From a bacterium (GTDB lineage: Bacteria > Patescibacteriota > Minisyncoccia > Phycocordibacterales > Phycocordibacteraceae): a DNA stretch of 8,931 nt. The stretch is from contig JAKAJJ010000025.1 of the NCBI GenBank assembly GCA_021813835.1, forward strand, positions 1 through 8,931, given 5' to 3'. A program made the position numbers and the translations under genes. The notes beneath the pieces were generated by a model. The model did not search any database, was not told where the DNA came from, and was given only the letters and a program-made list of their open reading frames with translations. This document shows, piece after piece, positions 1-4,730 of this stretch; positions within the stretch are counted from its first letter, which is position 1; the number at the start of each line of letters is the position of its first letter.

Positions 1-434
1 CGATGGCGCGCGGCATCCTCGCCGGCTTCCCGGTCGTCGACGTGTCGGTGGACCTCTACGACGGTTCCTACCATGAGGTCGACTCGTCCGAAATCGCGTT
101 CAAGATCGCGGCCTCGATGGCGTTCCAGGACGCGGCACAGAAAGCGAAGCCCGTCATCCTCGAACCGATTATGCGCGTCGAAGTCGTCGTGCCCGAACAG
201 TTTATGGGTGACATCACGGGCTCCTTGTCGGGGAAGCGCGGCCAGATCGAGGGAATGGAGGACCGCGGAATGAACAAGGCGGTTCATGCGAAAGTGCCGC
301 TCTCGGAGATGTTCGGCTACACGACGACGCTCCGCTCGATGACGGAGGGCCGCGGCTCGATGACGATGGAGTTCGATCATTACGATGTCGTCCCGACCAA
401 CGTGGCGGCCGATATCATTGCCTCTCGAAAATAA
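1..434 (+). CDS. fusA: Elongation factor G, C-terminal part (5' end outside the window)
   Basis: EF-G is the GTPase that drives ribosome translocation and, with RRF, ribosome recycling. Only the last 143 residues are present (end of domain IV and domain V); the frame is open from base 3, and the apparent Met there is internal. Family landmarks are seen in order: AGFPVVDVSVDLYDGSYHEVDSSE, split here as AGFPVVDV and YHEVDSSE, then KPVILEPIMRVEV, VPLSEMFGYTTTLRS and the C-terminal MTMEFDHYD. Codons are GC-rich like those of tuf and the ribosomal proteins. It is the usual upstream neighbour of tuf in the str operon, but here about 1.5 kb of accessory DNA separates the two. The last 25 codons are duplicated at 1260-1334. 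Identity is certain; the GTPase domain cannot be judged. Confidence 0.97.
   Translation, partial: MARGILAGFPVVDVSVDLYDGSYHEVDSSEIAFKIAASMAFQDAAQKAKPVILEPIMRVEVVVPEQFMGDITGSLSGKRGQIEGMEDRGMNKAVHAKVPLSEMFGYTTTLRSMTEGRGSMTMEFDHYDVVPTNVAADIIASRK
360..434 (+). repeat. fusA 3'-end repeat, copy 1 (in the gene)
   Basis: The last 24 codons plus stop of fusA. Bases 360-385 (26 bp) are identical to 1260-1285. The rest (386-434) aligns codon for codon with 1286-1334 but differs in most wobble bases. The two exact cores are 900 bp apart in the same orientation. Confidence 0.93.
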
Positions 435-471
435 ATAAACACAGCGCGGACTGTTTGCCCAGTACCACAAG

Positions 472-508
472 CGCCGCCTTCCGGGGCGACGTTCTGCTTT
501 TTGTTTTT
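472..508 (+). terminator. Intrinsic terminator after fusA
   Basis: A short GC-rich hairpin (472-478 with 485-491: CG and CGCC pair with GGCG and CG, around one C/A mismatch, loop TTCCGG) is followed by a T-rich run, CTTTTTGTTTTT. It lies about 40 nt after the fusA stop. The stem is short, so the termination efficiency is uncertain. Confidence 0.5.
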
Positions 509-541
509 ACGCATTGCCCCATACGAGTATCACAGACCCTT

Positions 542-579
542 ATGTTCCTTAAGTCACACGACCGTGTATAATAAGGAGC
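542..579 (+). promoter_or_regulatory. Promoter and candidate operator of the PaaX/Cas2-like gene
   Basis: A consensus -10 box TATAAT (567-572) lies 7 nt before the ATG at 580, so transcription should start at or next to the start codon. The palindrome ACACGACCGTGT (556-567, two 5-bp arms, 2-nt centre) overlaps the first base of the -10 box, a position suited to a repressor. No good -35 box is seen. AAGGAG at 573-578 is only 1 nt from the ATG, too close to work as an SD. Bases 542-574 match 1192-1224 at 24 of 33 positions. Autoregulation by the adjacent HTH-containing protein is inferred. Confidence 0.6.
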
Positions 580-1170
580 ATGCACAAGGAGGGAGCGATT
601 GAAGAAAAAGTAAGGCGGAGGGCGAAGAGAAACGCCCTGCGGAATACCATCGTACTTTCAGCGGGAATCGGATTGGTGGTTATGGCGCCGAATGCGGCAC
701 GAGTACTGAAATATGCGGAAGGTATTCTGGGGCCATCGCCCCGGCTCAAACGTCGTGTCAGCAAGAAGTATTCCGAAATGATCGCCGACGGGTTGTTGAA
801 ACGAGTTGGACCAGCAGGCGGTTTCCGCATTGAGCTCACCGAGAAAGGCAAAAAGCTTGCGGAAGATCTCGCGCGCAGAGAAGAAGTCAAACCAAAGCGG
901 CCGCGCCGATGGGATCGCAAGTGGCGCGTCATAACGTTTGACGTGTGGGAACGGAGACGGGGCGTACGCGACACGTTACGACGTGCACTTGAGGAGTTCG
1001 GGTTCGTGAAGATCCAGCACAGCGTGTGGACGTATCCGTTTCCATGCGAGAAACTTCTCATTTTTCTGCGCGCACATCTCAAGCTCGGGAAGGGGATATT
1101 ATATATCGTCGCTGACGAGATAGAGTACGACGAATCGCTCCGCAAACATTTTAATCTCCCGATGGACTGA
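580..1170 (+). CDS. PaaX-like / Cas2-like domain protein with N-terminal winged-helix region
   Basis: A 196-aa protein. Residues 1-20 are basic. Residues 22-45 form a hydrophobic to amphipathic stretch. Residues 54-98 read like a winged helix (LKRRVSKKYSEMIADGLL, then GFRIELTEKGKKLAEDL). From about residue 113 comes a ferredoxin-like Cas2/PaaX C-terminal domain: KWRVITFDVWERRRGVRDTL, then GFVKIQHSVWTYPFPCE. The Cas2-type Asp after strand 1 is present (D121), but the usual FD(I/V)PE is FDVWE, with Trp for Pro. Similar proteins are often labelled 'CRISPR-associated Cas2' in Patescibacteria genomes; the domain order fits a PaaX-type regulator better, and no cas genes or CRISPR repeats are nearby. 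Its codon use is less GC-biased than the core genes, suggesting later arrival. It lies inside the 900-bp interval bounded by the fusA-tail repeats. The function is unproven: regulator, nuclease relative or part of a mobile unit are all possible. Confidence 0.85.
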   Translation: MHKEGAIEEKVRRRAKRNALRNTIVLSAGIGLVVMAPNAARVLKYAEGILGPSPRLKRRVSKKYSEMIADGLLKRVGPAGGFRIELTEKGKKLAEDLARREEVKPKRPRRWDRKWRVITFDVWERRRGVRDTLRRALEEFGFVKIQHSVWTYPFPCEKLLIFLRAHLKLGKGILYIVADEIEYDESLRKHFNLPMD

Positions 1171-1191
1171 TACGCCGCCGCTCCCGTGCCG

Positions 1192-1224
1192 ATGTTCCTT
1201 ATCTGCCACGGCCGTTGTAGATAA
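1192..1224 (+). repeat. Second copy of the promoter/operator-like repeat
   Basis: The first ten bases (ATGTTCCTTA) are identical to 542-551, and 24 of 33 positions match overall. The core holds the palindrome ACGGCCGT (1208-1215), at the place of ACACGACCGTGT in copy 1. A weak -10-like TAGATA (1218-1223) follows. Together the copies flank the PaaX/Cas2-like gene as direct repeats. This could be a second binding site, a diverged promoter copy, or an element end. Confidence 0.55.
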
Positions 1225-1259
1225 CAGACAAAGTAAGTGGGGATCGGAGGAGCATCCTT

Positions 1260-1334
1260 ATGACGATGGAGTTCGATCATTACGACGTGGTACCCGCTAA
1301 TGTGGCACAAGAAATAATCGCAAGCCGTAAGTAA
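1260..1334 (+). pseudogene. Detached duplicate of the fusA 3' end (24 codons)
   Basis: It starts with 26 bases identical to 360-385 and then encodes DVVPANVAQEIIASRK and TAA, against DVVPTNVAADIIASRK in the real gene. Nearly every codon differs at the DNA level (for example Ser TCT versus AGC, Val GTC versus GTA, Ile ATC versus ATA) while the protein stays almost the same, so it is not a decaying recent copy of 360-434. No upstream EF-G sequence is joined to it. It begins with ATG and has an SD-like GGAGGAG (1246-1252) 7 nt before, so it could also be read as a 24-aa mini-ORF. A hairpin terminator follows at 1362. It may be a displaced native tail, a tail carried by an integrated element, or the stump of a second fusA. 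Confidence 0.85.
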
Positions 1335-1361
1335 CAAGAGAATGCTTGCGCCGCAGCCGAG

Positions 1362-1381
1362 GCCCGCGAGTAGCGGGCTTT
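1362..1381 (+). terminator. Hairpin terminator after the detached fusA tail
   Basis: A perfect 6-bp stem GCCCGC/GCGGGC (1362-1367, 1373-1378) with loop GAGTA, then only TTT. It is placed where a terminator of a complete fusA would be expected, 28 nt after the duplicate stop codon. Confidence 0.55.
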
Positions 1382-1444
1382 GTGGTATCGGAGTGGCGGC
1401 TGGCATCATCGCTGCGAGAAAGTAGCGAAAGATTCAGGTCATTG

Positions 1445-1459
1445 TGTTATACTTGACAT
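1445..1459 (+). promoter_or_regulatory. Extended -10 promoter, apparently leaderless
   Basis: TGTTATACT (1445-1453) is an extended -10 element (TG, one base, TATACT). The ATG at 1460 is 6 nt after it, so the mRNA would start at the start codon. There is no SD and no convincing -35 box, which extended -10 promoters do not need. Confidence 0.55.
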
Positions 1460-1606
1460 ATGACCAAGATCACCATCAGCAGACAAAAGTACGATGCGCT
1501 CAAGCGTCAGGCGGCGGCGTGGCGGCATGCCATCGGCGGCTCCGATCGCGGCGTGATTTTTAATGCGGTGCGTGATAACGGCGGCGATTTGAAGCGCTCG
1601 CATTAG
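1460..1606 (+). CDS. Small 48-aa protein, antitoxin-like N-terminus
   Basis: This ORF starts at the ATG directly after an extended -10 box. The product begins MTKITISRQKYDALKRQAAAW, a beta strand followed by a basic helix. This resembles the start of small antitoxin-like proteins that are frequent in Patescibacteria, which usually run to about 70 residues. The second half (GGSDRGVIFNAVRDNGGDL) is not recognised, so the gene may be shortened or frameshifted. Its stop lies 3 nt before the next start codon, so the two genes are probably co-transcribed, as in toxin-antitoxin pairs. The partner is not a recognisable toxin, though. The antitoxin reading is weak; the existence of the gene is supported mainly by the promoter and the tight spacing. 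Confidence 0.45.
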   Translation: MTKITISRQKYDALKRQAAAWRHAIGGSDRGVIFNAVRDNGGDLKRSH

Positions 1607-1609
1607 GTA

Positions 1610-1834
1610 ATGGAAACAATTTTTCTTTTTGGCGTGCCGTTTCTTATCACCCTCATTACCATTATTGGAGCACTGAAAATAACAAATTGGGTAGTGCGAA
1701 AGAAATCGACGCCGTTGAGTCAGACTCAAAAGAGTTCCGCTATTGAAATCGTCGGTGTAGCAATTCTTGCTGGATTTTTTCTCATCTTCGTCATCTACGA
1801 AGCATCTCAGGCATTTTCTCTTCCTCTTCACTGA
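1610..1834 (+). CDS. Small membrane protein with two predicted helices (74 aa)
   Basis: Two strongly hydrophobic segments are seen: residues about 3-28 (IFLFGVPFLITLITIIGALK and following) and 46-66 (IEIVGVAILAGFFLIFVIYE). They are joined by a short polar loop containing RKKSTPLSQTQKSS. The positive charges of the loop suggest it faces the cytoplasm, with both ends outside. There is no signal peptidase site and no known domain. The ATG is 3 nt after the stop of the 48-aa ORF with only a weak AGG before it, so translation is probably coupled. Codon use is less GC-rich than in tuf, in line with an acquired gene. A small holin- or toxin-like role is possible but not shown. Confidence 0.55.
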   Translation: METIFLFGVPFLITLITIIGALKITNWVVRKKSTPLSQTQKSSAIEIVGVAILAGFFLIFVIYEASQAFSLPLH

Positions 1835-1840
1835 CGACGG

Positions 1841-1869
1841 TTGCATTTCTCTAGGCCTTCTCGTATAGT
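1841..1869 (+). promoter_or_regulatory. tuf-rpsJ promoter
   Basis: -35 TTGCAT (1841-1846), 17-bp spacer, -10 TATAGT (1864-1869), followed by the GC-rich GCCCC. The predicted start near 1876 gives a leader of about 115 nt. The -35, the spacer length, and TAxAGTGCCC at and after the -10 are shared with the rplC promoter at 4425-4453. A GC-rich discriminator is typical of promoters under stringent (ppGpp) control; that this applies here is inference. Confidence 0.75.
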
Positions 1870-1934
1870 GCCCCTAACGCATTGTGGCGTCGCTCTTTGG
1901 CTTGTCTGCTTTTGGTGGTGGCGGGCCGGGAGCG

Positions 1935-1956
1935 TATTCCGACCCGCGTCGGAATA
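1935..1956 (+). promoter_or_regulatory. Hairpin in the tuf leader
   Basis: A perfect 9-bp stem, TATTCCGAC/GTCGGAATA (1935-1943, 1948-1956), with tetraloop CCGC. It lies 35 nt before the tuf start codon and is followed by an A/T-rich, SD-free stretch. It may protect or regulate the 5' leader, or act as a weak attenuator. No T-tract follows, so it is not a classical terminator. Confidence 0.5.
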
Positions 1957-1991
1957 ATTTCGTGAATATTAATAAAATTACCAACGACACC

Positions 1992-3191
1992 ATGGCAGAA
2001 TTCACTCGCAGCAAGCCGCATATGAACGTGGGCACCATCGGCCACGTTGACCACGGCAAGACGACCTTGACCGCGGGCATCCTCCACGTCCTCGATATGC
2101 TCAAGGGCGAGGGCTACGGCGCCCGCGTCGAGGCCGTCGACAAGATCGACAGCGCACCGGAAGAGAAGGCGCGCGGCATTACCATCGCGCTCCACCATTC
2201 GGAGTACGAGACGCCGAACCGGCACTACGCGCACATCGACGCGCCGGGACACGCCGATTACATCAAGAACATGATCACGGGCGCCGCGCAGATGGACGGC
2301 GCGGTGCTCGTAGTCGCCGCCACCGACGGGGTCATGCCGCAGACGCGCGAGCACATCCTCCTCGCCAAGCAGGTGGGCCTCAAAAAGCTCATCGTCTTCC
2401 TCAACAAGGTGGATATGGTCGCGGAAAAGGACCTCATCGACCTCGTCGAAGAGGAAGTCCGCGAGCTTTTGACGAAACAGGGCTATGACGGCGCGAATAC
2501 GCCGATCATCCGCGGTTCGGGGCTCAAGGCGCTCGAAGCGAAGGACGCGGGCGACGAATACGCTCAGAAAGTGAAAGAACTCGTCGATACGATGGACACG
2601 TACTTCGACCTGCCGAAGCGCGAGACCGACAAGCCGTTCCTGATGCCCATCGAGGACATCTTCTCGATCGAAGGCCGCGGCACGGTCGTCACCGGCCGCA
2701 TCGAGCGCGGCGTCGTGAAGGTCGGCGAGGAAGTCGAGATCGTCGGCATCAAGCCGACGACGAAGACGACCGTCACCGGAATCGAAATGTTCAACAAGCA
2801 GCTCCAGGAAGGCCAGGCGGGCGACAATGCCGGCGTCCTCCTGCGCGGCACGAAGAAGGAAGACGTGCACCGCGGCCAGGTGCTCGCGAAAGTCGGTTCG
2901 GTGACCCCGCACACCGACTTCGATGCCGAGGTCTATATCCTGAACAAAGACGAGGGCGGCCGCCACACGCCGTTCTTCACGGGCTACAAGCCGCAGTTCT
3001 ACATCCGCACCACCGACGTGACCGGCGAAGTCACCCTGCCGGAAGGCAAGGAGATGGTGATGCCGGGCGACACGATCGTCTTCAAGGTGAAGCTCGTCGC
3101 CCCGGTCGCGCTTGAGGAGCAGCAGCGCTTCGCCATCCGCGAAGGCGGCAAGACGGTCGGCGCCGGCGTCGTGACGAAGATCACGGCGTAA
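1992..3191 (+). CDS. tuf: Elongation factor Tu
   Basis: EF-Tu delivers aminoacyl-tRNA to the ribosome in a GTP-dependent manner. 399 aa, close to the usual 394. GTPase motifs: G1 GHVDHGKT (17-24), G2 RGITI (61-65), G3 DAPGH (83-87, with catalytic His87), G4 NKVD (138-141), G5 SGLK (176-179). G5 is normally SALK, so Ala is replaced by Gly at 177. Domains II and III are complete (GRGTVVTGRIERG, then KPQFYIRTTDVTG). The start MAEFTRSKPHMNVGTIGH was chosen because it matches family N-termini; the frame is open further upstream to 1884, but that part lies in the leader and looks non-coding. No SD precedes the ATG. It is co-transcribed with rpsJ 22 nt downstream. Identity is certain. Confidence 0.98.
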   Translation: MAEFTRSKPHMNVGTIGHVDHGKTTLTAGILHVLDMLKGEGYGARVEAVDKIDSAPEEKARGITIALHHSEYETPNRHYAHIDAPGHADYIKNMITGAAQMDGAVLVVAATDGVMPQTREHILLAKQVGLKKLIVFLNKVDMVAEKDLIDLVEEEVRELLTKQGYDGANTPIIRGSGLKALEAKDAGDEYAQKVKELVDTMDTYFDLPKRETDKPFLMPIEDIFSIEGRGTVVTGRIERGVVKVGEEVEIVGIKPTTKTTVTGIEMFNKQLQEGQAGDNAGVLLRGTKKEDVHRGQVLAKVGSVTPHTDFDAEVYILNKDEGGRHTPFFTGYKPQFYIRTTDVTGEVTLPEGKEMVMPGDTIVFKVKLVAPVALEEQQRFAIREGGKTVGAGVVTKITA

Positions 3192-3213
3192 GCCGCCCCG
3201 GGAACGTACTCGT

Positions 3214-3588
3214 ATGGCGGCGACGGCAGCAAAGCCCAAGGCGAAGCGCGCTTCCAAGAAGGCGCCCGCACCCGCACCGGCGGAACACAAGCTCCGCATC
3301 CGCGTCCGCGCCTATGAGCACAAGATCCTCGACCTCTCGGTGAAGCAGATCATGGACACGGCGGCGCGGTTCGACGCGAAAGTCGTCGGTCCCGTGCCCC
3401 TGCCGACCGAGATAAAGCGCTGGACGGTCAACCGCTCGACTTTCGTCCACAAGGACGCGCGCGAGCAGTTCGAGATGCGCATCCACAAGCGCCTCATCGA
3501 CATCATGAATCCCTCGCCGAAGGTGATCGAGGCCCTCACGAACCTCAATTTGCCGTCCGGCGTCACCATCGACGTGAAGATGGTCTAA
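3214..3588 (+). CDS. rpsJ: 30S ribosomal protein S10
   Basis: S10 is a component of the 30S head and, with NusB, of antitermination complexes. 124 aa; the family core is about 100 aa, here residues 25-124 (KLRIRVRAYEHKILDLSVKQ, then GPVPLPTEIKRWTVNRSTFV). The first 23 residues are an extra Ala/Lys/Pro-rich tail (AKPKAKRASKKAPAPAPAE). It follows tuf by 22 nt without an SD and is the last gene before a very strong terminator, so it belongs to the tuf transcript here rather than heading the S10 operon as in many bacteria. A start further in would remove the tail, but no in-frame Met lies between residue 1 and the conserved core. Confidence 0.96.
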   Translation: MAATAAKPKAKRASKKAPAPAPAEHKLRIRVRAYEHKILDLSVKQIMDTAARFDAKVVGPVPLPTEIKRWTVNRSTFVHKDAREQFEMRIHKRLIDIMNPSPKVIEALTNLNLPSGVTIDVKMV

Positions 3589-3609
3589 GAGTCGCTACAC
3601 AAGACTCCT

Positions 3610-3645
3610 CACACAACCGCCCGCAAGGGCGGTTGTGTGTTTGTG
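3610..3645 (+). terminator. Strong intrinsic terminator of the tuf-rpsJ transcript
   Basis: A perfect 13-bp stem, CACACAACCGCCC/GGGCGGTTGTGTG (3610-3622, 3627-3639), with a GCAA (GNRA) tetraloop, followed by TTTGTG. The extended -10 of the next gene begins at 3644, directly at its end. Confidence 0.88.
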
Positions 3646-3669
3646 CTATACTTCTTTCCGGAAGGAGGG
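3644..3669 (+). promoter_or_regulatory. Extended -10 promoter and SD of the 63-aa ORF
   Basis: TGCTATACT (3644-3652) is an extended -10 box. AAGGAGGG (3662-3669) is a near-perfect SD, 7 nt before the ATG at 3677. The SD decides the start codon. This gene is therefore read with a short leader, unlike the leaderless 580 and 1460 genes. Confidence 0.65.
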
Positions 3670-3676
3670 ACATACC

Positions 3677-3868
3677 ATGTCCCCTTGGTTTAAGTACTTG
3701 CAGGACGAAGAAAAAGATCGTGAGCTGCGAAGAAAGAAAGTCGAGGCGGATACGGTCATCACGACGTGTAAGCCCGGAGAACATCCGCTCTACGAGAGCC
3801 ACGTCCCGGTGCATGCGGTCGACCCATTCGAAACTCCTCACACTCCGCGCAGATTGAAAGGGATCTGA
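3677..3868 (+). CDS. Small charged protein of unknown function (63 aa)
   Basis: Not recognised. The product begins MSPWFKYLQDEEKDRELRRK, a strongly charged helix, followed by a Pro/His-rich half (CKPGEHPLYESHVPVHAVDP). It has one Cys (about residue 31) and three His, too few for a clear zinc motif. No membrane segment or signal peptide. The gene is well supported: extended -10, a near-consensus SD at good spacing, and its own downstream hairpin terminator. An overlapping ORF in another frame (3633-3857) has no SD and is treated as a shadow. Codon use is less biased than in the ribosomal genes on both sides. Confidence 0.65.
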   Translation: MSPWFKYLQDEEKDRELRRKKVEADTVITTCKPGEHPLYESHVPVHAVDPFETPHTPRRLKGI

Positions 3869-3884
3869 GCGGTCATCACACATC

Positions 3885-3922
3885 AAAGGTCACGAGCCAA
3901 CCACTCGCGACCTTTCCGTTTT
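3885..3922 (+). terminator. Intrinsic terminator of the 63-aa ORF
   Basis: A two-part stem, AAAGGTC/GACCTTT (3885-3891, 3909-3915) and CGAG/CTCG (3893-3896, 3904-3907), with one A/C mismatch between and a 7-nt loop, then CCGTTTTA. Its 3' half resembles the terminator at 4390-4424 (both contain ACTCGCGxCCTT and GTTT). Confidence 0.78.
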
Positions 3923-3986
3923 ACTTATCCCTTGTCGTGCTGTATGTTTGCGGGCGGAACGCCGTCAACTCTTACCGGAGGAAGCC

Positions 3987-4379
3987 ATGGACCTTATAGA
4001 AAATACACTCACGTTTCTGGAACAAAATCGGCCGTCGAAAGGATGGAAAGAGAATCTCGACGAACATCTCCCAGCCACTGGAGCAGTCACTATAGACGTA
4101 CCGCTCATTCGGATCGTCGACGAGAAGAAAGAGGAAATTCTCGTGCTCAAAGCAAATGAGATCTGCACCGACGAACAACTTCGGAAATTCAATTTCTTTC
4201 CCCCGGACGGTATGTGGGTCAAATGGGGCGAGCTCGCAGTACGAATCAGCGGGAGCATTCTTCCTGGGCTCATCAAGGAAGGACTAACAGCGCGTGGACT
4301 ATATGAGGTCCCGGCGAGCTGGCGAATCGAGTTCTACTGGCTGCGCGAAGAAAAGAACATCGTTGGCGAGTTCAGGTAA
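3987..4379 (+). CDS. Hypothetical soluble protein (130 aa)
   Basis: Not recognised. Start chosen at ATG 3987 because GGAGGAAG (3978-3984 region) sits at SD distance; an open frame reaches upstream to TTG 3948 but that lacks an SD. The sequence is a mix of helices and strands without membrane segments: an N-terminal helix (MDLIENTLTFLEQNRPSKGW), a strand-rich middle (TGAVTIDVPLIRIVDEKKEE and ILVLKANEIC), and a C-terminal part with several aromatics (FFPPDGMWVKWGELAVR, WRIEFYWLREEKNI). No catalytic motif is visible. It forms a single-gene unit between two related hairpin terminators within the break in the S10 operon. Codon use is weaker in GC bias than the flanking ribosomal genes, which fits an inserted accessory gene. 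Confidence 0.65.
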   Translation: MDLIENTLTFLEQNRPSKGWKENLDEHLPATGAVTIDVPLIRIVDEKKEEILVLKANEICTDEQLRKFNFFPPDGMWVKWGELAVRISGSILPGLIKEGLTARGLYEVPASWRIEFYWLREEKNIVGEFR

Positions 4380-4389
4380 TGTTCGGAAT

Positions 4390-4424
4390 GGCCGCAAGTT
4401 GGACACTCGCGGCCTTGCTGTTTC
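4390..4424 (+). terminator. Intrinsic terminator of the 130-aa ORF
   Basis: GGCCGC/GCGGCC (4390-4395, 4409-4414) plus an inner AGT/ACT stem, loop TGGAC, with an A/C mismatch at the same place as in the 3885 terminator; then TTGCTGTTTC. It ends where the -35 box of the rplC promoter begins. Confidence 0.75.
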
Positions 4425-4453
4425 TTGCATCTTTTGGAGGGGTAGGGTAGAGT
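4425..4453 (+). promoter_or_regulatory. rplC operon promoter
   Basis: -35 TTGCAT (4425-4430), 17-bp spacer, -10 TAGAGT (4448-4453), then GCCCGTG. It matches the tuf promoter in the -35, the spacer length and the TAxAGTGCCC block. Predicted start near 4460. The two transcripts carrying translation genes are thus probably controlled together. Confidence 0.72.
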
Positions 4454-4459
4454 GCCCGT

Positions 4460-4730
4460 GTCGCTATGTCCCTCGGGGGACCTCCAGCAAATCGCGCGAC
4501 GCGGTTGCTGTCGCGCGATTTGCGTTCTTCCAATGACCCCAGCCGCATATTCGCGCAAATGAATGGCGGATGTGATAACCGGGGACCTATAGTTCGTCGG
4601 CGAGCGGCAAGACGCTTCGCGCAAAACGGGATGGCCTATTCGGCCCCGCGTCTTGCGAGATAATCTTGTGGCGAATATGCAGCGGGGTTCATGATTTTCT
4701 ACCGCTCGCATTCGCTCGCGAAGAAAATCT
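4460..4730 (+). ncRNA. Long structured leader of the rplC-rplD-rplW transcript
   Basis: This 351-nt gap without a convincing gene holds several stems. (1) GTCCC/GGGAC (4468-4481). (2) A perfect 14-bp hairpin, GCAAATCGCGCGAC/GTCGCGCGATTTGC (4487-4500, 4510-4523). (3) An outer 10-bp stem GCATATTCGC/GCGAATATGC (4545-4554, 4671-4680) enclosing a 9-bp stem GCAAGACGC/GCGTCTTGC (4607-4615, 4648-4656), itself holding a GGCC/GGCC hairpin. (4) GATTTTCT/AGAAAATC (4693-4700, 4722-4729), ending 1 nt before the rplC ATG. ATTTGCG in the 3' arm of hairpin 2 can also pair with CGCAAAT at 4554-4560, which would open both hairpin 2 and the outer stem of 3, as in a switch. In many bacteria L4 or another operon product binds such leaders to repress the S10 operon; that role here is inferred. 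Confidence 0.65.

Noticed and set aside
580..1170. Evidence for a CRISPR-Cas locus
   Set aside because: The protein is only Cas2-like; no cas1, no repeat-spacer pattern and no other cas gene are seen in the window.
549..1409. 286-aa open frame on the minus strand
   Set aside because: It lies opposite the PaaX/Cas2-like gene, has no recognisable domain and covers both the promoter and the fusA-tail repeat; an antisense shadow.
1884..1991. N-terminal extension of EF-Tu (36 codons upstream in frame)
   Set aside because: It spans the leader hairpin, starts at a poor initiator and does not resemble EF-Tu; MAEFTRSKPH matches the family start.
1851..3299. 482-aa minus-strand open frame opposite tuf
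   Set aside because: Composition (His, Arg, Asp, Val repeats) is typical of the antisense of a GC-rich biased gene; tuf is certain on the other strand.
3633..3857. 74-aa ORF overlapping the 63-aa ORF
   Set aside because: It starts before the predicted transcription start and lacks an SD, whereas the ATG at 3677 has a near-perfect one.
4466..4663. 65-aa plus-strand ORF in the rplC leader
   Set aside because: No SD or promoter spacing and it overlaps the hairpins; composition is Arg/Ala-rich as in random GC-rich frames.
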